In this document: positions 33,807 through 41,799 of the stretch, in pieces
Layout of the letters: each line of letters starts with the position of its first letter
Position numbering within the stretch: the stretch's first letter is position 1
Assembly (NCBI GenBank): GCA_965116695.1
Contig: OZ220706.1
Span: forward strand, 3,286,001-3,350,000
Reading direction: 5' to 3'
DNA length: 64,000 bases
Source of the DNA: JAJDTT01 sp965116695
GTDB taxonomy: Bacteria; Acidobacteriota; UBA6911; RPQK01; JAJDTT01
Translations under genes and position numbers: made by a program
Notes under the pieces: model-generated
Told to the model about the DNA's origin: nothing
Seen by the model: only the letters and a program-made list of their open reading frames with translations
The model's database searches: none

Positions 33807-33941
33807 CTTCTACCGGGGCAGCTATCGGGACATCGCCTCGGCCTAGACCTGAAATTCCCGGCCCGTCTCCCGGATGAAGACGTCTTCCAGAGTCGGCTTG
33901 CCCAGGGAGAGCGCCTGGATCTCGCCCGAGAATTCTTCCAT
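33807..33941. repeat. Right copy of 135-bp direct repeat (flavin reductase fragment + ABC ATPase end)
   Basis: Reciprocal partner of 31017-31151. It carries 12 codons of a flavin reductase C-terminus (FYRGSYRDIASA then stop) with no gene before them, then runs into the intact 3' end of the ABC ATPase. Confidence 0.85.
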
Positions 33942-34823
33942 CAGGTCCCGGATCAACTCGTGGCCGCGGCGTTGCTCCATCCGGACCGCCCCATTCACCA
34001 CCGAGGCGGGTCCCGGAAAACGGGCCTGGATTCTCGTTTTCAGCCCATCGGGGTCGGGGGAATGCACGACGATCACGTCTCCACCGATCCGGTTCTTGAG
34101 TTCGACCGGGCTCCCCTCGGTCACCACCCGGCCCTGATCCAGAATGACCAGCCGGTCGCAGACTTCCGCCTCCTCCATCAGATGGGTCGTGAAGAGTATG
34201 GTGATCCCGGCCGAATCGCGAAGGTCGGTCAGATGTTCCCAGAATTCCTGGCGGATGTGAGGATCCAGGCCCGCCGTGGGTTCATCCAACAGTAGAATCT
34301 GCGGCCTGTGGAGCAGGCCCTTGGCCAGTTCGGTCCGGCGCCGCATCCCGCCGGAGAGAGTCCGGATCCTGGAGTTGCGCCTCCCGTCGAGATCGAAGCG
34401 CTCCAACAATTCTTCGATCCTGGTCTTGAGACGAGCGCCGCGCAGACCATGCAGGCGGCCCTGGCAGACCAGGTTCTCGGCCACCGTCAATTCCTGGTCC
34501 AGGCTGTTGGTCTGGAATACGATCCCCATCCGCCGGCGGACCCGGGCAGGGTCCGTGGCCGGATCCAGGCCCGCCAACCGAACCTGTCCGCGGTGCGGCT
34601 GCAACAGGGTGCAGAGAATCCGGAACAGGGTAGTCTTTCCCGATCCGTTGGGCCCCAGCAACCCCAGGATCCGGCGTTGACCCAGGGAAAAGCTGATCCC
34701 GTCCAAGGCCTTGCGGTCACCGTAGCTGAAGGCGAGATCCCGGACGTCGACGAAGGCCGCCGGCGCCGCAGCGGCGTTCGATTCGGACCCCGTGGGCTGG
34801 GAGGCGGGCTTTGGCACAGGCAT
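33843..34823 (-). CDS. ABC transporter ATP-binding protein
   Basis: A 326-residue ABC-2 type ATPase. Walker A is LLGPNGSGKTTLFRIL, the Q-loop is IVFQTNSLDQELTV, the signature is TLSGGMRRRTELAKGL, and Walker B is ILLLDEPTAGLDP, followed by the H-switch LFTTHLMEEAEV. A Pro/Ala-rich leader of about 20 residues precedes the domain. A C-terminal extension ends in LEDVFIRETGREFQV. It starts 7 bases after the ctaB stop, so it is transcribed with ctaA-ctaB. Its natural permease is most likely 26026-26811, from which it is now separated by 7 kb. Confidence 0.92.
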   Translation of the reverse strand: MPVPKPASQPTGSESNAAAAPAAFVDVRDLAFSYGDRKALDGISFSLGQRRILGLLGPNGSGKTTLFRILCTLLQPHRGQVRLAGLDPATDPARVRRRMGIVFQTNSLDQELTVAENLVCQGRLHGLRGARLKTRIEELLERFDLDGRRNSRIRTLSGGMRRRTELAKGLLHRPQILLLDEPTAGLDPHIRQEFWEHLTDLRDSAGITILFTTHLMEEAEVCDRLVILDQGRVVTEGSPVELKNRIGGDVIVVHSPDPDGLKTRIQARFPGPASVVNGAVRMEQRRGHELIRDLMEEFSGEIQALSLGKPTLEDVFIRETGREFQV

Positions 34824-34830
34824 CCCTCCC

Positions 34831-35673
34831 TCAGAGCCGATCCAACGCCATCAGGACCATGAGCAGGGGAAGATAGACCACCGAGGTCTTCAACAGCATG
34901 TGAGCTGCGGCGCGGGAGCGGGTCCGGCTCACGCGGAGGCCCGACCAGAGGAGAACGCCGCCCAGGATGACGGCGCCGGCCGCGTACAGAGAGCTGCTGA
35001 GCCCCACTTGAGTCGGTAGGAGGCTGACGGGCACCAACAGCAGGATGAAAACCAGGATCTGCCGCGCCGTCTTTCTTCCCCCGGGGTCCATCTGGGGCAA
35101 CATGCGGAAACCGCCTCGCCGGTAGTCGTCCCGGTAGACCCACGCAATCGCCAGAAAATGAGGATACTGCCAGAGGAAGAGCACGGCGAAGAGGATCCAC
35201 GCCTCGAGATCCAACGTGCCTCTCGCTCCGGCCCAGCCCAGGAGCACGGGAGTCGCGCCCGGGAAGGCGCCGATGGTGGTGCAGAGGGGCGACTTTTTCT
35301 TGAAGGGCGTGTAGCCGAAGAGGTAGAGAGCGGCGGACGCCAGACCCAAGCCTCCGGTGAGCAGGTTCGCCGCCGCGCCCAGATAGAGCCCTCCGCCCAA
35401 GGTGAGAACCGCTCCGAAAACCAGCGCCTTTGCCGGCGTGATCCGGCCCGAGGGCAGCGGCCGGCTTCGGGTCCGCTGCATCCGCGCATCCACGTCCCGC
35501 TCCAGGTACTGGTTCGAGACCGCACAGCCTGCGGCCAGCAGAGTCGTTCCCAAGATGGTGTGGACCAGGAGGACGGGATCGATGCTGGTGGAAGCCAGAT
35601 AGAAGCTGACCAGGGCCGTCAAGGCCACCATCAACGTGACCCGGGGCTTCGTCAACTCCAGGTAAACCAACAT
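34831..35673 (-). CDS. ctaB: Heme O synthase (protoheme IX farnesyltransferase)
   Basis: Adds a farnesyl group to heme b to give heme o, in the inner membrane. The UbiA-type prenyltransferase motifs are clear: NQYLERDVDARMQRTRSRPL (Asp-rich site with conserved arginines) and the second site YRDDYRRGGFRML. About eight membrane helices are visible. ATG 35673 is chosen: it sits just before the family start YLELTKPRVTLMV, with GGAG 9 bases upstream. The longer frame to 35772 would overlap ctaA. Heme o is the substrate of the neighbouring CtaA. Confidence 0.92.
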   Translation of the reverse strand: MLVYLELTKPRVTLMVALTALVSFYLASTSIDPVLLVHTILGTTLLAAGCAVSNQYLERDVDARMQRTRSRPLPSGRITPAKALVFGAVLTLGGGLYLGAAANLLTGGLGLASAALYLFGYTPFKKKSPLCTTIGAFPGATPVLLGWAGARGTLDLEAWILFAVLFLWQYPHFLAIAWVYRDDYRRGGFRMLPQMDPGGRKTARQILVFILLLVPVSLLPTQVGLSSSLYAAGAVILGGVLLWSGLRVSRTRSRAAAHMLLKTSVVYLPLLMVLMALDRL

Positions 35674-35725
35674 GCGATCCAACTCCGGGGACGGACACCG
35701 TCGCGGTGGAGGGCGCAGGCCCGAT

Positions 35726-36667
35726 TCAATTGGCCGCCACCGTGCGACCATTCCCGGCCGGCTCGCCGGCACTCGAAAAAGAGAGCTGCAGAGTGAGCAC
35801 CAGGGCCGTCACCAGGAGAATTGCCCCCAGCGCCAGGTGTGAGGTGGTCAGAAAAACTCCCAACGGGAATGGCTGTGCCGCTCCCATTTTCACGACGCGG
35901 GCCCATAATGCACCAAATCCCAACACGAACTGCACCAACACCAGAATCACGAGGGTGTAGGCTCCACCCGTGAAGGCTCCGAGCCTCGGGCTCTTGAACA
36001 CCTTGGCGGCGGCCATGATGAGCAGGCCACCAGCCAGCACCGCGCCGGCCATGTGGGTCAGGAGCGCGTGCGTCACCAGGGTGACCCCCTTGCTGCCCTC
36101 GCTGGTCCCCGTGTGCCGCACCAGAGCACCCAGAATCAACTGGAGGTAGACGGACCCCGTGGCCACCGCGCAGAAAACGGCCTGGCGCCGGTTCTCGCCG
36201 GGACAGAAGGCGGAAAGGCTGCGCCCCCGCCAATTCGGGGACGTGACCAGTGCGATCACCACCACGGCGCAGAAAAACAACTGCGCAAGACAGGCATGGA
36301 GGACCGATATGGCGACGGGCAGGAAAAACAATACGGTGAGGCCGCCCAGCAGGGCCTGGGCCAGGACCATCGCCACCGCGATCCAGGCCAGGCGCCGGAC
36401 TCGGGGGCGGGGTTCCACCCGGCTCAGCCAGATGGCCAGAATCAGGGTCAGAATCGCCACCGTCGCGGCGATCAGGCGGTGGGAATGCTCGTAGAACACC
36501 CCTCCCACCATCTCGGGCATGAGACTCCCATGGGAGAGGGGCCAGTCCGGGACCGAAAGGCCGGCATCGTTGCTGGTGACCAAGGCCCCCGCCACCAGAA
36601 GGAGAAAGGTGGCCGCGGCGGTCACCACCGCGAACCTGTGGACTGTATGAAGACTCTGGGGGCCCAC
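35726..36667 (-). CDS. ctaA: Heme A synthase (COX15/CtaA family)
   Basis: Oxidises heme o to heme a for the aa3-type oxidase encoded nearby. About eight hydrophobic segments and the conserved histidine motifs are visible: SNDAGLSVPDWPLSHG, YEHSHRLIAA, SVLHACLAQL, THALLTHMAGA and TTSHLALGA. The start is placed at GTG 36667, before SLHTVHRFAVVTAAATFLL. The frame stays open to a GTG at 36757, but that extension is encoded by a palindromic intergenic repeat (36700-36730) and is probably not translated. The gene lies 52 bases upstream of ctaB on the same strand. Confidence 0.88.
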   Translation of the reverse strand: MGPQSLHTVHRFAVVTAAATFLLLVAGALVTSNDAGLSVPDWPLSHGSLMPEMVGGVFYEHSHRLIAATVAILTLILAIWLSRVEPRPRVRRLAWIAVAMVLAQALLGGLTVLFFLPVAISVLHACLAQLFFCAVVVIALVTSPNWRGRSLSAFCPGENRRQAVFCAVATGSVYLQLILGALVRHTGTSEGSKGVTLVTHALLTHMAGAVLAGGLLIMAAAKVFKSPRLGAFTGGAYTLVILVLVQFVLGFGALWARVVKMGAAQPFPLGVFLTTSHLALGAILLVTALVLTLQLSFSSAGEPAGNGRTVAAN

Positions 36668-36699
36668 GCTGGTACTGCCTCGTGAAATTCGGCCTGTTG

Positions 36700-36730
36700 G
36701 GAGGGGGAGACCATTCTTGTCTCCGCCTCC
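36700..36730. repeat. 12-bp-stem hairpin with AAGAAT loop
   Basis: Arms 36700-36711 and 36719-36730 pair with one mismatch, and the loop on the minus strand reads AAGAATG. A second hairpin with the same loop (GGCGGC-AAGAAT-GCCGCC) is at 36779-36796. Both lie between ctaA and the lipoprotein gene and look like copies of one dispersed element. Confidence 0.6.
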
Positions 36731-36778
36731 AATCTTTTTCTCCCGGTCCCACGTCACGTGACTGTGACTTGGGCCTCA

Positions 36779-36796
36779 GGCGGCAAGAATGCCGCC
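36779..36796. repeat. 6-bp-stem hairpin with AAGAAT loop
   Basis: A perfect stem GGCGGC/GCCGCC with loop AAGAAT, just downstream of the minus-strand lipoprotein gene stop. It is related to the hairpin at 36700-36730 by its shared loop and may act as terminator or attenuator between the two genes. Confidence 0.55.
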
Positions 36797-36815
36797 GCTC
36801 CTGGAAAATTGTGGA

Positions 36816-37595
36816 TCAGCCGGAGAACTCGAAGCTGACTTCCTTGGCCTCGCTGGCCTGGACCGTCACCTGCTGCTCCTGGACCCCGAACTTCTCGTGC
36901 CAGGCCTCGATGACATAATCGCCGGGCGGAAGGTTCTCGATCGAGAAGGCTCCGTCGGTTCCGGTGACGGCATAGTAGGGATGAGGCACGACGCCGATAT
37001 AGGACTTCATCCACGGATGCACGTTGCACTTGACCGGAATCATGACCTCGGCGCGGGGAAACGACCGGACGAGCGGCTTGCCCTTGGCCCGCTGCGACTG
37101 GTTCCACTCCCGGTTGTTCCTGGGAAGGGGATGGACGTTGTGCGTGGTGTTGTCGCTGTTGAGGACCTGGAGTTTCTGCCGGGTCTGGATTCCCAGGACG
37201 TGGGGCGTGTAGATACACCCCTTCTGGTCCAGCGTGACCGGCTCGGAGGGGGTGTCGAAGCCGTACTGCTCGAGACCGCTCTTGACCCAGACGAAGGTGT
37301 TGATCAAGGCGCCGTCATCGCCGATCAGGACGTCCTGACTCCGAACGATGCCCGAGTGCTCCTTGACGCAGACCGGATCGGCATCCATGCGAATGCGGGC
37401 GTTTTTCGGCGTACCGCCGCCAAAGCTGACTTTGCCCGACACCGAACCGGCCTGAGACAGGTCGGGGGCCGGCTTCGCGTCCGCCGCCGGAGCCGGCGCC
37501 TCGTCGGCCGCGGGCTCCGCGTCCCCGCCGCCGCCGCATGACGCCGCCAGCAGTCCAACCACCAAAAGTGCGAAAATAATCTTTGCTCTCTCCAT
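36816..37595 (-). CDS. Lipoprotein with putative type-1 copper site
   Basis: A 259-residue lipoprotein: signal and lipobox LLVVGLLAASC put the lipidated Cys at 20, followed by a Gly and an Ala/Pro-rich linker. The folded part begins SVSGKVSFGG. It contains NTTHNVHPLP (H152 or H155) and VKCNVHPWMKSYIGVV (C190, H193, M196). H...C-x2-H-x2-M is the ligand order of cupredoxins. The end is a carboxypeptidase-regulatory-like sandwich (GTDGAFSIENLPPGDY). It lies between the multiheme cytochrome and ctaA, so a role as periplasmic electron carrier from the bc complex to the oxidase is plausible inference. ATG 37595 is chosen because it starts the signal peptide; the frame extends to 37664. Confidence 0.78.
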   Translation of the reverse strand: MERAKIIFALLVVGLLAASCGGGGDAEPAADEAPAPAADAKPAPDLSQAGSVSGKVSFGGGTPKNARIRMDADPVCVKEHSGIVRSQDVLIGDDGALINTFVWVKSGLEQYGFDTPSEPVTLDQKGCIYTPHVLGIQTRQKLQVLNSDNTTHNVHPLPRNNREWNQSQRAKGKPLVRSFPRAEVMIPVKCNVHPWMKSYIGVVPHPYYAVTGTDGAFSIENLPPGDYVIEAWHEKFGVQEQQVTVQASEAKEVSFEFSG

Positions 37596-37682
37596 GTTCT
37601 TCTCTCCCGGAAGATTGTCTATCCCGAACGGGCGGTCTGTGCATTGCGGTCCGTGACGCCTCATGTCACGGACCGGCGTGGA

Positions 37683-40600
37683 TCATCGACCTCTGAGCCG
37701 ACGCTGTTCCTGCCGCGTGAACTGGAACATGTATCGTAGCACAAGGTCGGCGTGGTCCTTCTCGTAGTCCTTCATGATGGGGAGATCCGCAAGGGCGAAG
37801 ATCCAGCGGTCGTCCTCGCGCTCGAACAGTCCGGAGGGCATGGAGGTCCCCGGCTGTATGATCTCCGGATGGACCATCCAGCGCCGGGTCCAGTCCGGCT
37901 GCAGGCGTTCTCTCACCAGCTCGAAGCTGGGCGCCGTCGCGTTGCGGTCGTGCTGCGGGTCGCCGGTGGCATGGCACCGCAGGCAGGGCGCCGCCGGATG
38001 AGTGAAGAGCTGGCGGGCCATGGTCAGCTCCCGCTGCGATAGCGGCTCCAGAGTCTTGGGCAGATAGGGCAACGGCTGCTGCGCCAGCGCCCCGAAGAAA
38101 CGCACCAGCTTTTCCACCTCTCCGTCGGAGAGGGTGAAGGTGGGCATCCGGATCTGGAGGTAGGGCCGAACTCCGTTGCGGTTGGTCCGCTCCTCGTCCA
38201 GTGCCGGGTTCTTCAGGAAACGGCTCAACCAGTTGGGGTCGACCCTGGCTCCCTCGCCGACCAACGGGGGAGGCAGTTGCTCGCGCCAGTCCTCCTGCTG
38301 GTACAGCGGCAGGCTCTTGACCACGGGCTGCTGTCCCGGCGCCACCTGGTGGCAACCCATGCAGTTGTACTTGAGAATGATGTCCCAGCCCTCCTGGATG
38401 TGACTCCTCTGGTCCTGCGGCCGGTAGTGATACCGTTCCGGAACCCGATCCTCGGGCGTCACGCTTCCCAACAGGTAGGTGGTGAGCTGGGTGATCTCCT
38501 CCTGGTCCAGGTTGAAGTCGGGCATCCGGAGGCGCTCCAGAGGCTCCTTGAGCTTGCCCTGGTCATAGACGGCCGGATTCTCCAGCTTCCGCTCGAAGAA
38601 GCCCTTGTGGTTGTACCAGCCCTCCCGCTTGGCGGTCTGGGTGAGCAGCGCAAAGTCGAGACGCTCCAGAGGCTTGCTCCCCTCTTCCGTGAGGTCGGTC
38701 CCGATCTTGCCCTCTTCCTCCAGGGTCGCGATCTCGTGGCAGCCGGCGCAGCCGAAGTGCCGGACCATGGCGCGCCCCTTGGGCGCCAATTCCGAATCCT
38801 CAAGCCACTGGGCGGCAGCATATTCGGCGCCGGGAGCCTGGCTCTTCAGGTAGGTCGCAATGTCGCGGCTTTCTTCCACGGTCAGACGCAGGTTGGGCAT
38901 GACCGTGGGATTCTGCACCTGGAGATTACTGCCGCAGAGCGGACATTCATTGTTCTGAAGGTCGAAACGGAACGGTTTCCCGGCGGCCGCATAGTCTTCG
39001 GGGGTGATGTCCCGCTTGAGCTTCGGACAATAGGGGAGCGTCCGTTTCCGCGGATTGCGAATCCAGCGCACCAGGTAGTCATAGTTCACTTTGTCGCCCA
39101 CACGGCTCAGATTGGCCGCAAAGGTCCCTCCGACCGCCTCATCCCCTTCGCCCATGGCGTGACAGGCCATGCAGCCGCGGGTCTCGAACAGGGTCTTGCC
39201 CCGTTCTGCATCGCCTTGGGCATGGGACTCCAAATCCGCGTTGACGCCCGACTGCCAGACGAACGCGGCGATCGCCTGAGCCTGATCCTCTTCCAGGCGA
39301 AAGCGAGGCATCTTGGTAGTGGGCCGGAACGTGTGGGGATTCTCGATCCATTCCGGCAACCAGTCCCGGCGCAGCTTGACCCGGACCTCCTTGAGATTCG
39401 GCCCGGGTGTCTTGACCTCTTCCAAAAGCTGCCGGCCCCGGTCCCGCTCCCGGTCGGCCCGGGTGTCCAGGTCGGCCACCCGCAATGTGAGACGATCCGC
39501 CTCCGCGTAGAGGCGATTCGCCTCCTCGTTGGTTTCGGCCTCGTCGGCACGGACCACCGTCCGCTCGATCAGGAGCCGGACGGCCTCTTTTTCGGCTTCC
39601 AGGGTCGTTACGTCCTTTTGGTTGACCAGCAACGCAAGCCGTTCCTGGTCAAAGCCCTGCCGGGGATGGCAGCCCCAACAGCCGCGCCACCGGAACTGCT
39701 CGCGGCCGGCGCTCAACACCGGGGCCATTTCCAGCCGGGCGGCATCGCCGTGGCACCGCAGGCAGCCGGCTTCCATATTCTCGGGCGGGTAGAGGGGCCA
39801 GAGCCAATGCTTGTACCGTCCGTGGCCCGTATCCGTACTTACGGTTCCGATTCCGTTGCCGTTGTGGCAGGGGGAGCAGCCGTACACCTCCGTATCGTGA
39901 ACCTGCAACAACTCCTTCCGGGGATGGCTGGCGAAGAGTTCCATTCCACCCATGTCGGCGGCCCGGATCGTCACCGGCGCGGTGATCCCCAGGTGACACG
40001 TCTCGCACCGGTCCACCAGACCCATGTCTCCATTGTGGATCTGGTGGATCCCGTACTCGAAGTCGTCCAGCCCATTGATCAGGCCCTGTACCTGGCTGGC
40101 CGTGAGCCCTTCCATGCGATTCGCCACATAGGTCTGCATCTCTCGCCGGATCTGGCTCGGCCGTTGCAGCACCGCCGCTTTCCGGGCCCGGACCCGTCCC
40201 TGCTGCTCCTTCAGGGAATCGAACATGTCCTCCAACTCGACATAGCTCAACTCCTGAGGGGAGTCTTCTCCGGGAAGCACGATCTCGTAGCGTCTCTGCT
40301 CCAACTCGTCGCGGTCTTCTTCGTAACCCTTTCTGGCCGAGCCGGACGTGGTCTCGATCAGGTAGATGGTGGCCTGAATCTCGCTCCGGGCCGTGGCGAA
40401 GGTCTTTTCGATGGCGCCGAGTTTGGCGTCGACGGCGTCTTCCTCAGCCGTAATCTCCGCCAGCCGGGGAGTGACGTCGGCTTCTGCTTCCTGTTGCTGC
40501 CGCAGGAGGTTCTGGTACCCCTCCGAAGCCTTGACCTCCTCTTCCTGGCTCGCCTGCTGCGGCTTGAGGCCTCTCAGAAACGTGGAATAGCGCTCGACGA

Positions 40601-40820
40601 ACTCGTCCTGGTGCGCCTTCCATGGCCTGAGGCCCCAGCCTTCATCGTAGAACGCCCAGATGAGCGTCACCATCAGCAGCAGGGAACTCACCGCCATGGG
40701 AACGGCCAGCGAGGAATTGACGATGGGATCTTCTTCCGGCACCGGCCGTTCCCAGAAGGGCTTACCCGACCCGAGCCGGGAAAACGGCCGCCGGAGCAGC
40801 GCGATCAAACGTTGAACCAT
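37683..40820 (-). CDS. Octaheme cytochrome c subunit of a bc-type complex
   Basis: A 1045-residue protein, single N-terminal membrane helix at about residues 36-58, the rest in the periplasm. Eight CXXCH heme-binding motifs occur in order: CETCH, CSPCH, CLRCH, CWGCH, CMACH, CAGCH, CMGCH, CLRCH. A ninth cysteine pair (CPLCGS) lacks the histidine. Residues ~70-240 and ~410-480 are Glu/Gln/Arg-rich and probably coiled coil. The last four hemes lie in cytochrome-c-like modules (GCMACHAMGEG, GCAGCHEIATL, NCMGCHQVAPG). The gene overlaps the cytochrome b C-terminal subunit by 16 bases. It is far larger than ordinary cytochrome c1 and probably replaces it. Confidence 0.88.
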   Translation of the reverse strand: MVQRLIALLRRPFSRLGSGKPFWERPVPEEDPIVNSSLAVPMAVSSLLLMVTLIWAFYDEGWGLRPWKAHQDEFVERYSTFLRGLKPQQASQEEEVKASEGYQNLLRQQQEAEADVTPRLAEITAEEDAVDAKLGAIEKTFATARSEIQATIYLIETTSGSARKGYEEDRDELEQRRYEIVLPGEDSPQELSYVELEDMFDSLKEQQGRVRARKAAVLQRPSQIRREMQTYVANRMEGLTASQVQGLINGLDDFEYGIHQIHNGDMGLVDRCETCHLGITAPVTIRAADMGGMELFASHPRKELLQVHDTEVYGCSPCHNGNGIGTVSTDTGHGRYKHWLWPLYPPENMEAGCLRCHGDAARLEMAPVLSAGREQFRWRGCWGCHPRQGFDQERLALLVNQKDVTTLEAEKEAVRLLIERTVVRADEAETNEEANRLYAEADRLTLRVADLDTRADRERDRGRQLLEEVKTPGPNLKEVRVKLRRDWLPEWIENPHTFRPTTKMPRFRLEEDQAQAIAAFVWQSGVNADLESHAQGDAERGKTLFETRGCMACHAMGEGDEAVGGTFAANLSRVGDKVNYDYLVRWIRNPRKRTLPYCPKLKRDITPEDYAAAGKPFRFDLQNNECPLCGSNLQVQNPTVMPNLRLTVEESRDIATYLKSQAPGAEYAAAQWLEDSELAPKGRAMVRHFGCAGCHEIATLEEEGKIGTDLTEEGSKPLERLDFALLTQTAKREGWYNHKGFFERKLENPAVYDQGKLKEPLERLRMPDFNLDQEEITQLTTYLLGSVTPEDRVPERYHYRPQDQRSHIQEGWDIILKYNCMGCHQVAPGQQPVVKSLPLYQQEDWREQLPPPLVGEGARVDPNWLSRFLKNPALDEERTNRNGVRPYLQIRMPTFTLSDGEVEKLVRFFGALAQQPLPYLPKTLEPLSQRELTMARQLFTHPAAPCLRCHATGDPQHDRNATAPSFELVRERLQPDWTRRWMVHPEIIQPGTSMPSGLFEREDDRWIFALADLPIMKDYEKDHADLVLRYMFQFTRQEQRRLRGR

Positions 40821-41740
40821 GGGGTCACCCAGACATTTTTGATGCGGAATACCAGCCGGAGAATGATCTTGACCGGCAACGCCACCATGATCAGGAGCAG
40901 GGACTGGAGAAGGATGTACTGAATCAGGGTCATCCTGGCGTAGATCTTCCGATTGAACTCGGTGGACAGGATCAACTTGTGGAGGAGAATACCGAAGACC
41001 ACCAGGTAGAGGCCGATGGCGACGGCTCCCACGACGGCAACGTATGGCTGCTGGGTGACGCCCAGCAACTCATGCAGGTCCCGGTTGGTCTCGAAGACCA
41101 GGCGGTGGTGGTCCCAGGTGGCCCCGGGCCAGAACCACATCCACCCCGGCCCCCGGATGAAGGTCCCGATGACGATCATGACGCTCCACAGAACCAGAAA
41201 ACCGAAACAGAAGGCCAGGATGGCGAACTTCCTCTGCCGGAACGTGTAATAGCCGTTCCCCAGAGGATTCTTGTCGATATAGGGGATGGCCATCAGCCCG
41301 ATGATGATGAGGGTCGGCATCAGGACCCCGGCGATCCAAGGGTCGAAATAGACGAGCATCTCCTGCAGGCCCAGGAAATACCACGGCGCCTTGGACGGGT
41401 TCATGGTCAGGTTGGGATTGGCCGGCGCCTCCAACGGGGCGTTGAGGGTGATGGACCAGACCATCAGAATCACGGTGACGATCACGGTGGCCAGCAACTC
41501 CACCCGCAGCAGGTAGGGCCAGACATGGAGCTTCGGCTGCCAACCCTTCCGAAACGGCTCGATCTTCCGGTAGTGGCCGCGGGCCGCCTTGGGGTCGGCC
41601 TCCAACTCGACGATCAACCGGTCGGTCGCAAACGCCTGCCGGAACGCGTACCAGGTGAAGAAGGGGACCAGCACGATCATGGCCACGATGGGAATGTTGT
41701 CGGGCAGGGAGACGATCTCCCAGAGTTGGTACCAATCCAT
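40805..41740 (-). CDS. Cytochrome b C-terminal (subunit IV-like) protein of the bc complex
   Basis: A 311-residue membrane protein forming the C-terminal half of a split cytochrome b. The quinol-oxidation loop reads NPSKAPWYFLGLQEML, so the usual PEWY is APWY. There are 7-8 hydrophobic segments rather than the 3 of plant subunit IV. The unusual insert MWFWPGATWDHHRLVFETN may interact with the multiheme partner. It is the third gene of the Rieske/cytochrome b/cytochrome c set. The stop lies 16 bases inside the start of the octaheme cytochrome gene. Confidence 0.88.
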   Translation of the reverse strand: MDWYQLWEIVSLPDNIPIVAMIVLVPFFTWYAFRQAFATDRLIVELEADPKAARGHYRKIEPFRKGWQPKLHVWPYLLRVELLATVIVTVILMVWSITLNAPLEAPANPNLTMNPSKAPWYFLGLQEMLVYFDPWIAGVLMPTLIIIGLMAIPYIDKNPLGNGYYTFRQRKFAILAFCFGFLVLWSVMIVIGTFIRGPGWMWFWPGATWDHHRLVFETNRDLHELLGVTQQPYVAVVGAVAIGLYLVVFGILLHKLILSTEFNRKIYARMTLIQYILLQSLLLIMVALPVKIILRLVFRIKNVWVTPWFNV

Positions 41741-41799
41741 GTCAATGTCCTCGCTTCACCCGGCCGGCCACCCGCAACAGGGTCCGCCCGCAGGTGAGC

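Noticed and set aside
38277..40922. An 881-residue plus-strand ORF opposite the octaheme cytochrome
   Set aside because: It has no family features; the opposite strand carries eight CXXCH motifs and fits the operon.
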